Below, piece by piece: positions 39,889 to 47,000 of a stretch of 64,000 nt of DNA (position 1 is the first letter of the stretch; every line of letters starts with the position of its first letter). Source of the stretch: Kitasatospora sp. NBC_00315 (lineage in GTDB: Bacteria; Actinomycetota; Actinomycetes; Streptomycetales; Streptomycetaceae). Both the position numbers and the translations under genes were made by a program. The stretch spans positions 7,626,001-7,690,000 of the forward strand of contig NZ_CP108025.1 of NCBI RefSeq assembly GCF_041435095.1, read 5' to 3'. Below the pieces are notes generated by a model. That model did not search any database and had not been told where the DNA came from. It saw only the letters and a program-made list of their open reading frames with translations.

Positions 39889-41175
39889 TCAGACGGCTCT
39901 GGCGAGCCGAGTGCTCGGCAGGCCGTAGACCAGGCTGATGTTGTGGCCGCCGAACCCGAACGAGTTCGACATGACGTGGCTGATCCCCGGAGCCGGACGC
40001 GGGCCCTTGCGGACGTGGTCGAGCTCGCAGGCGGGGTCGGGGTCGTCCAGGTTGTGGGTGGGCGGCAGCAGTGCGCGCCGCAGCGCGAGCACCGAGACCG
40101 CCGACTCGACCACCCCGGAGGCGCCGAGCATGTGGCCGGTGACCGCCTTGGTGGAGCTGACCGGCGGGGCGTGCTCGCCGAAGACCTTGCGGATCGCGAC
40201 CACCTCGGCCCGGTCGCCCAGTCTGGTACTGGTGCCGTGGGCGTTGACGTAGCCGACGTCGCGCGGTTCGATCCCGGCGCTGCGCAGGGCCTGCCGCATG
40301 CAGGCGGCGGCGCCCGCGCCGTCGGGGTGCGGGGTGGTCGGGTGGTGGGCGTCGTTGGTCGCGCCCCAGCCGAGCACGTCGGCGTACCCGGCAGCGCCGC
40401 GTGCGTCCGCGTGCTCGGCGCGCTCCAGCACCAGCACGCCGGCGCCCTCGCCCATCACCAGGCCGTTCCGGCGGCGGTCGAAGGGCCGACTGGCGCCGGT
40501 CGGGTCCTCGCTCCAACCACGCGCCAGCGCACGGGCGTTGCCGAAGGTGTCGACCAGCGTGGGGAACAGCGGCGCCTCGCTGCAGCCGACCACCACCACG
40601 TCGGCCTCGTCCGCGCGCAGCAGCCGCAGCCCCTCCCCGACGGACTGCGCCCCGGCCGCGCAGGCCGTGCTGATGGACGAGCTGTAGCCGCGGATGCCGT
40701 GCCGGATCGCGACCCGGGCCGCGCTCATGTTGGGCAGCATGGCGGGCAGCAGGTAGGGGCTGACGCCCAGGCGGCCGCGCCGGGTGCGGACGACGACCTG
40801 GTCCTCCAGGGTGGCCAGCCCGCCGTTCCCGGAGAGGATCACCCCGATCCGGTACGGGTCGACGTCGCGGCCCACCTCGATGCCGGCGTCGGCCAGCGCG
40901 TCCGCCGCGGCCCGCATCGCCATCACGATGTAGCGGTCCACCAGCCGGGTCTCGGGCGCGGGCAGTACGGACGTGGGGTCGATCGGCGGGGCGAAGCCGG
41001 CCACCTCCAGGGATCCGGCCAGCGGCCCGTCCGGGTCCGGCCGGACCAGCCCGGACCGGCCCTCGCACATCGCCGCCATGACCTCGTCGGCGCTGGAGCC
41101 CACCGGGGTCACCAGGCCCATTCCGCTGACGACGACGTCCGCCCGTCCGGTCTTCCTGTGGCGCGCGTCGCTCAC
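39889..41175 (-). CDS. Beta-ketoacyl-ACP synthase (FabF/KS-alpha-like)
   Basis: 428 aa. A complete catalytic set: Cys in STACAAGAQSVGEG, His in NAHGTSTRLGD, His in KAVTGHMLGASG, and FGFGGHNISL near the end. It resembles FabF and type II ketosynthases. It condenses acyl units on discrete ACPs. It belongs to a three-protein KS set (this, the short KS-like protein and the 385-aa KS) accompanied by two ACPs and a ligase, but no KR, DH or ER. GTG 41175 overlaps the preceding stop (GTGA), and a 36-base gap precedes hmaS. Confidence 0.9.
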   Translation of the reverse strand: MSDARHRKTGRADVVVSGMGLVTPVGSSADEVMAAMCEGRSGLVRPDPDGPLAGSLEVAGFAPPIDPTSVLPAPETRLVDRYIVMAMRAAADALADAGIEVGRDVDPYRIGVILSGNGGLATLEDQVVVRTRRGRLGVSPYLLPAMLPNMSAARVAIRHGIRGYSSSISTACAAGAQSVGEGLRLLRADEADVVVVGCSEAPLFPTLVDTFGNARALARGWSEDPTGASRPFDRRRNGLVMGEGAGVLVLERAEHADARGAAGYADVLGWGATNDAHHPTTPHPDGAGAAACMRQALRSAGIEPRDVGYVNAHGTSTRLGDRAEVVAIRKVFGEHAPPVSSTKAVTGHMLGASGVVESAVSVLALRRALLPPTHNLDDPDPACELDHVRKGPRPAPGISHVMSNSFGFGGHNISLVYGLPSTRLARAV

Positions 41176-41942
41176 GGCTGCTCTCCCTCGTGGTGGTGCG
41201 GTTCTCTGTCGTGCTGGGCTTCTCGGTCGTACTGGGCTTCTCTGGCGTACTGCGGTTCTCTGTCGCACTGCGGTTCGGTGCCCGGGCGGTGCGGCAGCGG
41301 GCGGGCGGCGACGTACCCGTCGCACCCGTCGCACCCGTCGCACCCGTCGCCGCCGGGGCCGAGGAGGACGGCGGCGGCGCGGTCGTGGCCGTCGGCGGTG
41401 TGTGCCTGGTCGACGCGGATCAACAGGGCCTCGTCGGCGTCCCCGTCGGCGAGCAGCAGGGCCGTGACGGCCAGGCCGGCGGCGGTGTCACCGACGCACA
41501 CCACCGGACCGGTCAGCCGCCATCGCGCGGCCAGGTGCCCGGCCACGGCGTTCGGGACGGCCTGGAAGAAGAGCAGCGGCCCGATCCGGGTGCCGTCGTC
41601 GACGGCCTCGGCGACGTGCACCGCGCCGGCGAGGTCGCCCAGCGGGCTGACCACCACCACGGCGGTGACCGGCGGTCGTTCGTCGGCCGGGGGGCCGGTG
41701 GTCGCGGCCGGGGCGGCTCGCCGCAGCAGGCACCGTCGGGCCGTCTCGGCGGCGAGCGGGCTGAACGAGGACACCACGAACCCGGCGATCACCGGTGGGG
41801 TCCGGTCCTCGGCTGACTCCGGCCATCCGGCCGAGGCCAGCACCCGCAGACCCGCCGTCGAGGCGGCCGCGGTCAGGGCCGGGGCGTGCGCCTGCTCGGG
41901 CTCGGGCCCGGAGACGTCCGGTGGGGCGGCGGTCAGGTTCAC
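41172..41942 (-). CDS. Short ketosynthase-like protein (chain-length-factor-like)
   Basis: 256 aa, about half the size of a ketosynthase. The middle (about 50-195) resembles the N-terminal thiolase half: GFVVSSFSPLAAETARRCL, VVVSPLGDLAGAVHVAEA, PLLFFQAVPNAVAGHLAARW and CVGDTAAGLAVTALLLADGDADEALLIRVD. At the nucleophile position it has GDTAAG rather than a Cys, so condensation is unlikely. This is the pattern of the short chain-length-factor-like proteins (Ketoacyl-synt_2 family) found next to aryl-polyene-type KSs; I infer a partner role. The last 60 residues are repeats (GDGCDGCDG and QYDREAQ types) with a His/Glu-rich end. GTG 41942 overlaps the upstream KS stop. Confidence 0.7.
   Translation of the reverse strand: MNLTAAPPDVSGPEPEQAHAPALTAAASTAGLRVLASAGWPESAEDRTPPVIAGFVVSSFSPLAAETARRCLLRRAAPAATTGPPADERPPVTAVVVVSPLGDLAGAVHVAEAVDDGTRIGPLLFFQAVPNAVAGHLAARWRLTGPVVCVGDTAAGLAVTALLLADGDADEALLIRVDQAHTADGHDRAAAVLLGPGGDGCDGCDGCDGYVAARPLPHRPGTEPQCDREPQYAREAQYDREAQHDREPHHHEGEQP
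41200..41271 (-). repeat. 18-bp tandem repeat at the C-terminus of the short KS-like gene
   Basis: Four degenerate 18-bp units (GGTTCTCTGTCGTGCTGG type, plus sense) encode the tail QCDREPQYAREAQYDREAQ. They stop about 25 bases before the stop codon. Confidence 0.88.
41316..41351 (-). repeat. 9-bp tandem repeat in the short KS-like gene (4 copies)
   Basis: Four units of CCCGTCGCA (plus sense, last copy CCCGTCGCC) encode Gly-Asp-(Gly-Cys-Asp)-type repeats, GDGCDGCDGCDGY. The regularly spaced Cys residues are an unusual by-product. Confidence 0.92.
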
Positions 41943-43096
41943 GGTGTGCCGACCAGGAGTGCGGTGTTCGCTCCGCCGAAGGCCGTGGTGAGGCTCAGCG
42001 CGTGGTCGGAGGGCGTGTCCAGGGCCCGGTCGAGCACCAGGTTCAGCGGGCAGGTCTCGTCCGGTCCCAGGAAGCCCGCGTTCACCGGCAGCCTTCCGGC
42101 CCGCAGGGCGGCGATGGTGACGACCAGTTCGAGCAGGGCGCCGGCCTCCAGGGCCTGGCCGTGCACCGACTTGGTGGAGCTGACCGGTACGGTCGCGGCG
42201 CTGTCGCCGAGCGCCCGGTGCAGGGCGGCGGCCTCGGCGGTGTCGCTCATCGCGGTGCCCGAGCCGTGGGCGTTCACGTAGCCGATCCGCTCCGGGCCGA
42301 CCCGGCCCCGGTGCAGGGCGTCGGTGATCGCCCGGGCCAGCCCGGCGCCGTCCGGGCGCGGTTTGCAGACGTGGTACGCGTCGCCCGCGCGGCCCCAGCC
42401 GGCCAGCACCGCGAGCGGCCGGGCCCGCCGGGCCCGGGCCGCCGAGGCGGCCTCGACCACCACGGCGACCACGCCGTCGCCGAGCAGCAGCCCGGTACGG
42501 CCGGAGCTGAACGGACGTACCCGTCCGTCGCGGGCCAGTGCCCGGCCCGCCTCGAAGACGGCGAACTGGTCGGCCTCGACCAGATAGCCGGCCGCCACCA
42601 CGATCCGGTCGGCGTGCCCGTGGGCCACCGCCGCGGCGGCGTCGGCGACGGCGGTGCTCGACGCCACGCAGGCGGAGGTGTAGGCGCGGGAGGGGCCGGA
42701 CAGCCCGGTGCGCCGGGCGAGCGCGTCCGCGAAGACGTCCGCGCCGTGGGCCGGGCGCTCCGGCGCGGCGGCCCGGGCGAGCGCGGGATCGCCGTGCACC
42801 GCGAGGTGCAGCGGGAGCCCGGCGCGCCCGGCCGTGGAGAGCCCGGCCTCGTCGCAGGCTTCGCCGACCACCCGGTCCAACTCGTCGGTCAGGACCGGAG
42901 ATCCGGGACACGTCGCGGCCGGAGCGAGCTGCCGGCCGGACAGGTCGAAGCGCCGCACCGGCGCGAACGCCGGTGCGCCGTCGAGTGCGGCGGACAGCAG
43001 CGGCTGGACGCCCCGGCCGAGCGCGCTGAGCACGGCGGCCCCGGTGACGACCACGGAACGGGGGCCGCGCCGGACCACTGACATACCGTCAGTCAT
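41939..43096 (-). CDS. Beta-ketoacyl-ACP synthase (second discrete KS)
   Basis: 385 aa. Thiolase-fold KS with Cys in YTSACVASSTAVADA, His in VNAHGSGTAMSD, STKSVHGQALEAGALLEL (second His position) and AFGGANTALLVG at the C-terminus. The catalytic triad is complete but the sequence is divergent from FabF in the first 150 residues. ATG 43096 is preceded by GAGGGGCGG; an earlier open stretch to 43225 is not supported. It is followed with GTGA overlap by the short KS-like gene. The three KS genes, two ACPs and ligase form a probable functional unit. The 147 bases before the start separate it from the ACP gene and hold no other gene. Confidence 0.87.
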   Translation of the reverse strand: MTDGMSVVRRGPRSVVVTGAAVLSALGRGVQPLLSAALDGAPAFAPVRRFDLSGRQLAPAATCPGSPVLTDELDRVVGEACDEAGLSTAGRAGLPLHLAVHGDPALARAAAPERPAHGADVFADALARRTGLSGPSRAYTSACVASSTAVADAAAAVAHGHADRIVVAAGYLVEADQFAVFEAGRALARDGRVRPFSSGRTGLLLGDGVVAVVVEAASAARARRARPLAVLAGWGRAGDAYHVCKPRPDGAGLARAITDALHRGRVGPERIGYVNAHGSGTAMSDTAEAAALHRALGDSAATVPVSSTKSVHGQALEAGALLELVVTIAALRAGRLPVNAGFLGPDETCPLNLVLDRALDTPSDHALSLTTAFGGANTALLVGTP

Positions 43097-43243
43097 CGTT
43101 GATCCGCCCCTCTTTCCTGTCGTGTCCGGATGTGCGTCGGCAGCGCCGTGTGCGGTGGTGGGTGGTTCACCGGCCGTGCCCCTCCGTGCCCGTCCCGCGC
43201 AGGTCGGGCGCGGTCCGTTCGGCACCGCCGGGCACGGGACTTC

Positions 43244-43480
43244 TCAGGCACGGCCGGGGTGGGGCTCGCCGAAGCCGGCGAGCACTTCGACCACATCGGA
43301 CACCGTGGTCATGCGGGCCAGGGTGTCGTCGTCCAGGCGCCGGTCGCAGCGCCGCTCGATCTGATGGACCAGCCAGGCCAGTTCCATCGAGTCGATGCCC
43401 TCGGGCACCTCCTCCGGAGTGCGGTCGCCGAAGCCCGCGAGGATCGCGACGACCTCGTCCCGCCCGAGTGCGGCCGACAC
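43244..43480 (-). CDS. Acyl carrier protein (discrete)
   Basis: 78 aa, with the attachment site in EGIDSMELAWLVHQIE (Ser of DSM). GTG start 2 bases after the upstream ACP stop. The length and helix pattern fit a type II ACP. It likely works with the ketosynthase set encoded downstream. Confidence 0.87.
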   Translation of the reverse strand: MSAALGRDEVVAILAGFGDRTPEEVPEGIDSMELAWLVHQIERRCDRRLDDDTLARMTTVSDVVEVLAGFGEPHPGRA

Positions 43481-43482
43481 GC

Positions 43483-43767
43483 TCAGAGGCCCGCGGCCGG
43501 CGCGGACTGGATCCGGGCGGCCACGGCCGCACCGAACTCGCCGACCGTCATGGTGCCGAGCAACTCGGCCTCGTCGTCGTCGAACCTGACGCCGAACCGC
43601 TCCTCGACCCGGACACCCAACTCGGCGAGCGAGAGCGACTCCAGGTCGGCGCCGGCCGGACCGAGCAACGTGTCGTCGTCGATGCCGCCGATGTCGTAGT
43701 TCATCTCGCTCAACGAGGTGAGCACGAACGCACGGATCTCCTCGGTGGACATCGCCTCAGTGGACAT
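43483..43767 (-). CDS. Acyl carrier protein (discrete)
   Basis: 94 aa, with the attachment motif GADLESLSLAELGVRVEE (Ser aligned to DSL). AAGGAAG lies about 8 bases before ATG 43767; a second in-frame ATG is at 43752. It overlaps the ligase stop by 11 bases, so the ligase may load this ACP directly. A tandem ACP follows immediately. Confidence 0.86.
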   Translation of the reverse strand: MSTEAMSTEEIRAFVLTSLSEMNYDIGGIDDDTLLGPAGADLESLSLAELGVRVEERFGVRFDDDEAELLGTMTVGEFGAAVAARIQSAPAAGL

Positions 43768-45247
43768 CGCTGGTACTTCCTTTTCGGTTGGACTGTTCCT
43801 GGACGGTGGGTGTCTGGAGGGACCGGCCGGCGCCGCTCAGGGCGGCCCGGTCGCGGACCAGCTTCCCGGTCGCGGTGCGCGGCAGTCGGTCGACGACGTG
43901 GATCAGGCGGGGCCGTTTGTAGGCCGCCAGCCGTTCGGTGAGCTGTGCCTCCACCCGCGCCGCGGTGCCCTCCGGGCGCAGCACGACGTAGGCCTCGATC
44001 GAGGTGCCGAAGACGACGACCGCGGCGGCCACCTCCGGCAGGGTGGTGAGGGCCTCCTCGACCTCGGTGAGGTCGACCTTCAGGCCGCCGACGGAGATCT
44101 GGGAGTCGAGCCGGCCCAGCACCCGGACCCGCCCGGTGCCGGGATCCACCGTGCCGCCGTCCTTGGTGTGCAGCCAGCCGTCGGCCCAGCGGATCGGGCC
44201 CGCGGCGGCGGGCGCCCCGTGGTCGAGGTAGGGCGACTGCTCCCTGGCGATCAGCAGTTCGCCGCCGACCTCGCGCAGGGCGATGCCGGGCGCCGGGGTC
44301 AACTCCGGCCGGTGCGCGCCGAACAGGTCGGTGGCGATGACGCCCACCTCGGTCATCCCGTACATGCTGCCGAGGCGGACACCGTAGCGGTTCACGAAGG
44401 CGTCGTGCACCTGGGCGCGGACCAGCTCTCCGCCGGTGGTCATGCCGGTGAGCTGGGGCAGCCGGGGTGGTTCGGCCACCCAGCTGAGCAGTTCGATGTG
44501 GAACGGCACGCCGAGCAGGGTGGTCGGCTCGGAGCCGGCCGCGACCGTGGCGAGGATGCCCTCCGCCGTCGGCCGCCGCGGGATCGCGAGTCGTACCCCC
44601 GCGTGCAGGCTGTGCAGCAGGCCGCCGACGAGGCCCAGCACGTGCACCATCGAGGCCAGCGAGACGATCCGCTCACCGGCCCCGGGCACCCCCTCGATCC
44701 TTGCGTACCGGTCGAGTTCGGCGACCAGGTCGGCCGCGGTACGTCCGATGATCTTCGAAGGGCCGGTGGAACCGGAGCTGAGCTGCACGACCGCGTGCGG
44801 GCTCCGCGCCGGACGGCCCGGGTGCGCGGTGACGACGTCCTGTTGCTCGTAGAAACCGCGGGCCGGGCCGCTGCCGACCGGTTGCGCGGCCGCCACCACC
44901 ACCTGCGGCTCCAGCCGGGCGAGTGCCCGGGCGGTTTCGAGGGGGGTGAGCCGGTGGTCGAGCAGCGCGGCCTGGGCCCCGATCCGCCAGGCCGCCAGCA
45001 GGTTGGCGACCAGGGCGAGCGAGGGGGCCAGGCACAGGGCGAGCGAGCCGCCCCGGCGCAGCCCGGCCGCGGACAGCACGGTCTGCCGGCCCAGGACCAG
45101 ACGGCGTAGTTCGTCCCTGCTGACCGGTTCGTCGAAGAAGAGGCAGGGCTCGGAACCGGCGCCGGCAAGGAGGACCTCGTCGACCCAGGAGGGATCGAGG
45201 GGGAGAGCGCCTAAGTCTCCCGGCGGAGTTGTGGCAGCAGCCTTCAT
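43757..45247 (-). CDS. ANL-family acyl/aryl ligase, first gene of the leftward operon
   Basis: 496 aa adenylate-forming enzyme. Motifs: VVQLSSGSTGPSKIIGR (P-loop), LGSMYGMTEVG, GRLDSQISVGGLKVDLTEVE (hinge) and PRTATGKLVRDRAAL with the catalytic Lys. It makes an acyl-AMP and transfers it to CoA or an ACP; the ACP gene overlapping its 3' end is the natural partner. Sequence resembles stand-alone ligases of aryl and fatty acids, but the pocket cannot be read confidently. AGAGG is about 13 bases upstream of the ATG, a weak spacing. Translation of the whole leftward block begins here. Confidence 0.88.
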   Translation of the reverse strand: MKAAATTPPGDLGALPLDPSWVDEVLLAGAGSEPCLFFDEPVSRDELRRLVLGRQTVLSAAGLRRGGSLALCLAPSLALVANLLAAWRIGAQAALLDHRLTPLETARALARLEPQVVVAAAQPVGSGPARGFYEQQDVVTAHPGRPARSPHAVVQLSSGSTGPSKIIGRTAADLVAELDRYARIEGVPGAGERIVSLASMVHVLGLVGGLLHSLHAGVRLAIPRRPTAEGILATVAAGSEPTTLLGVPFHIELLSWVAEPPRLPQLTGMTTGGELVRAQVHDAFVNRYGVRLGSMYGMTEVGVIATDLFGAHRPELTPAPGIALREVGGELLIAREQSPYLDHGAPAAAGPIRWADGWLHTKDGGTVDPGTGRVRVLGRLDSQISVGGLKVDLTEVEEALTTLPEVAAAVVVFGTSIEAYVVLRPEGTAARVEAQLTERLAAYKRPRLIHVVDRLPRTATGKLVRDRAALSGAGRSLQTPTVQEQSNRKGSTSDVH

Positions 45248-45300
45248 GGAGAACCAGAACCTCTTTCAGGTACATGACCAAAGGAGCTGACAGAATTCCC

Positions 45301-45354
45301 ACGCCGAACTTTCAACTCTGAATTGCGTGATGTCAAGTCCTGTAACTTCGGCGT
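45301..45354. promoter_or_regulatory. 8-bp inverted repeat flanking the leftward promoter
   Basis: ACGCCGAA (45301-45308) and TTCGGCGT (45347-45354) are perfect inverted arms 38 bases apart, bracketing the TTGACA box of the leftward promoter. It could be a looped operator or a leader hairpin. The role is inferred. Confidence 0.4.
45308..45336 (-). promoter_or_regulatory. Possible promoter of the leftward operon
   Basis: On the minus strand a perfect -35 TTGACA (45336-45331) is followed after 17 bases by GAAAGT (45313-45308), a poor -10. It lies about 60 bases before the first ligase codon. The position and -35 box are good; the -10 is weak. Confidence 0.35.
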
Positions 45355-45411
45355 GATTTCACGGCATGCTGGCTTCAAGTTGTGATGGCAGAGCGGGGTT
45401 TGTTTGGTGCA

Positions 45412-45440
45412 TTGACGAGGGAGCGCTCCCCCGCTAGTGT
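45412..45440 (+). promoter_or_regulatory. Promoter of the rightward tailoring/export operon
   Basis: TTGACG (45412-45417), a 17-base spacer, then TAGTGT (45435-45440): a good match to the principal streptomycete sigma consensus (TTGACN, TAGNNT). It faces the methyltransferase gene, 270 bases on. The spacer contains a palindrome, listed separately. Confidence 0.65.
45419..45430. promoter_or_regulatory. LacI/GalR-type palindromic operator in the promoter spacer
   Basis: GGGAGCGCTCCC is a perfect 12-bp palindrome with the central GC typical of LacI-family operators (the CebR box has GGGAGCGCTCCC in its core). It lies exactly between the -35 and -10 boxes, where a bound repressor would block transcription. 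No LacI gene is in the window. Confidence 0.5.
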
Positions 45441-45509
45441 GGCCGCCGGTTAGCCAACTGCCGTGATCCGGCCGGGTTTTGCCGCTAGCTAACTACCTTT
45501 CAGTAACAT

Positions 45510-45541
45510 GAGCCACCCAGTCGGGTGGTTCAATCTTTTTT
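45510..45541 (+). terminator. Intrinsic-terminator-like hairpin in the leader
   Basis: GAGCCACCC pairs with GGGTGGTTC around an AGTC loop (one G-T wobble), then TTCAATCTTTTTT. A U-rich tail is rare in this GC-rich genome. It sits about 65 bases after the predicted start of transcription and 170 bases before the methyltransferase, so it may attenuate that operon. An upstream arm GTTAGC (45449) / GCTAAC (45488) could form a competing stem. Confidence 0.6.
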
Positions 45542-45711
45542 GGCGGGGCCGCGAGGTGGCCAGCCTTTTCGCGTACTGACGGGCGGCGGGTTCCGCGGGC
45601 GTGACCGCCATTGGATCAGACCAATCCCGGCGGTGTGGATTTCCTTCCCGCCGCCGCTGTCCAGTCGCCTTGTTGTACGCATTCATGCCAACTTCTCGAG
45701 GATCGGCACCA

Positions 45712-46626
45712 GTGGAACCAGCGATCGGCTCCGGCCTGAACACGGCCGTGGAGCGCTATTACGACATCACCCTCGACCTGTACGAGGACCTTTGGGGTGA
45801 GCATGTCCACCACGGTTTCTGGGATCCGGGCGAGGCCCCCGGCCTGAACGGGGCGGACCGGCACGCCGCCACCGATCGGCTGGTGCGCGAACTGGTCGAC
45901 TACGCCGGCGTTCCCGCCGGATCGCGGGTGCTCGATGTGGGCTGCGGCATCGGCGGACCGGCGCTGCACCTCGCCGGGGCGCTGGGCTGCACCGTCGAGG
46001 GAGTGACCCTCAGCGCCCTGCAGGCCGCCCGCGCCAACGAGAAGGCCCAGGCCGCGGGCGTCGCCGACCGGGCCCGCTTCCACCAGCTCGACGCGCTCAG
46101 CACCGGGTACCCGGACGAGTCCTTCGGCGTGGTCTGGGCGGTGGAGAGCCTGATGCACATCGCCGACCGGGAGGCCTTCTTTGCCGAGTCGATCCGGATG
46201 CTCGCGCCGGGCGGCACGCTCGCGGTCGCCACCTGGTCGGTCCGCGACGGTGAGCTGGACGACGACGAGCGCGAACTCGTCCGGCAGATCCTGGTGCACC
46301 AGGTGATGCCCGACTTCTCGTCCCTGGAGGAGCACGAGCGGCTGGCCCGCGCGGCCGGCTTCGCCGACGTCGCCACGGTGGACTGGAGCAGTGCCGTCGC
46401 CAACTCCTGGGATCCGGGCTTCGCGCAGATCCAGCAGTTCGAGCGGGGCCGTACGGTGATGCGCGACCTCGCCCGCGAGCGCGGCGTGGACGTGCTCGGC
46501 TTCTTCCACGCCGGGCCGCTGATGAAGAAGGGCTTCGACACCGGCGTCATCACCTATGGCGCACTGCGGGCCACCAAGCCGCGGCAGGACCCGGGGCAGG
46601 CGCCGCCGTCCGGCCCGACGCCATGA
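45712..46626 (+). CDS. SAM-dependent methyltransferase
   Basis: 304 aa class I methyltransferase. Motif I VLDVGCGIGGPALHLA, then FGVVWAVESLMHIADREAFF and LAPGGTLAVATWS; the N-terminus VERYYDITLDLYEDLWGEHVHHGFW matches sugar O-methyltransferases and tocopherol/sarcosine methyltransferase relatives such as RebM. A role on the sugar or a phenol of the product is likely. GTG 45712 (VEPAIGSGL) is chosen because GAGGA precedes it by about 9 bases; ATG 45685 and the earlier starts lack a site. It overlaps the next gene by ATGA and begins the rightward block. Confidence 0.88.
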   Translation: MEPAIGSGLNTAVERYYDITLDLYEDLWGEHVHHGFWDPGEAPGLNGADRHAATDRLVRELVDYAGVPAGSRVLDVGCGIGGPALHLAGALGCTVEGVTLSALQAARANEKAQAAGVADRARFHQLDALSTGYPDESFGVVWAVESLMHIADREAFFAESIRMLAPGGTLAVATWSVRDGELDDDERELVRQILVHQVMPDFSSLEEHERLARAAGFADVATVDWSSAVANSWDPGFAQIQQFERGRTVMRDLARERGVDVLGFFHAGPLMKKGFDTGVITYGALRATKPRQDPGQAPPSGPTP

Positions 46627-47000
46627 GCACGAGCACGGCCGAAGAGGGGCTGGTCCGCCGGATCGCCGAGCTCCTGCGGGAGGTCGTCGGTGAGGACCGC
46701 GCCTGGCTGGACGCAGTCGGTCCGGACACCCGCGTGGACGGCGAACTACTTGTGGAGAGCCACGAACTGGCGTCCTGGAACCTGGCGCTGCGTCACCACT
46801 ACGGCGACCAGGTCGACCTGGTCGCCCATGTGGCCGGGCTCGACATCGACCAGATCATCGAGCTGACGGTCGGGGACGTGGCCGCCCACGTGACCGCCCG
46901 GCGCGAGGACGGCGAGGACGGCGCGACCGCCGCGGCCGCCGGTCCCGCCGGTGCCACCAGTCCCACCAGGTCCGCCGGCCCCACCGGAAGCGGTGTCTGA
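46623..47000 (+). CDS. Small ACP-like protein
   Basis: 125 aa. The first 80 residues resemble a carrier protein: VRRIAELLREVVGE, then ELLVESHELASWNLALRHHYGD, where Ser of ESHEL would match the attachment Ser, then LTVGDVAAHVTARR. The acidic residue before Ser is Glu instead of Asp. The last 35 residues are low complexity (Ala/Gly/Thr/Ser/Pro). Overlaps with both neighbours (ATGA upstream, TGATG downstream) place it between the methyltransferase and the glycosyltransferase. It may present a carrier-bound substrate to these tailoring enzymes, or be a non-carrier homologue. Confidence 0.62.
   Translation: MSTSTAEEGLVRRIAELLREVVGEDRAWLDAVGPDTRVDGELLVESHELASWNLALRHHYGDQVDLVAHVAGLDIDQIIELTVGDVAAHVTARREDGEDGATAAAAGPAGATSPTRSAGPTGSGV

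Larger units (their letters stand above)
45248..45711. other. Divergent control region, no gene
   Basis: 464 bases between the two divergent operons, visibly more A/T-rich than the neighbours. It contains the possible leftward promoter with flanking inverted repeat, the rightward promoter with palindrome, and the leader hairpin. Short open frames through it lack ribosome sites and family resemblance. Confidence 0.8.

Noticed and set aside
39889..39952. Possible CRISPR-like or IS-like repeats in the cluster
   Set aside because: The repeats seen are short, directly adjacent, in-frame tandem units without spacers; no transposase, integrase or terminal inverted repeats were seen anywhere in the window.
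45601..45711. N-terminal extension of the methyltransferase from GTG 45601
   Set aside because: The added residues are basic and unlike the family; ribosome site and alignment favour GTG 45712.
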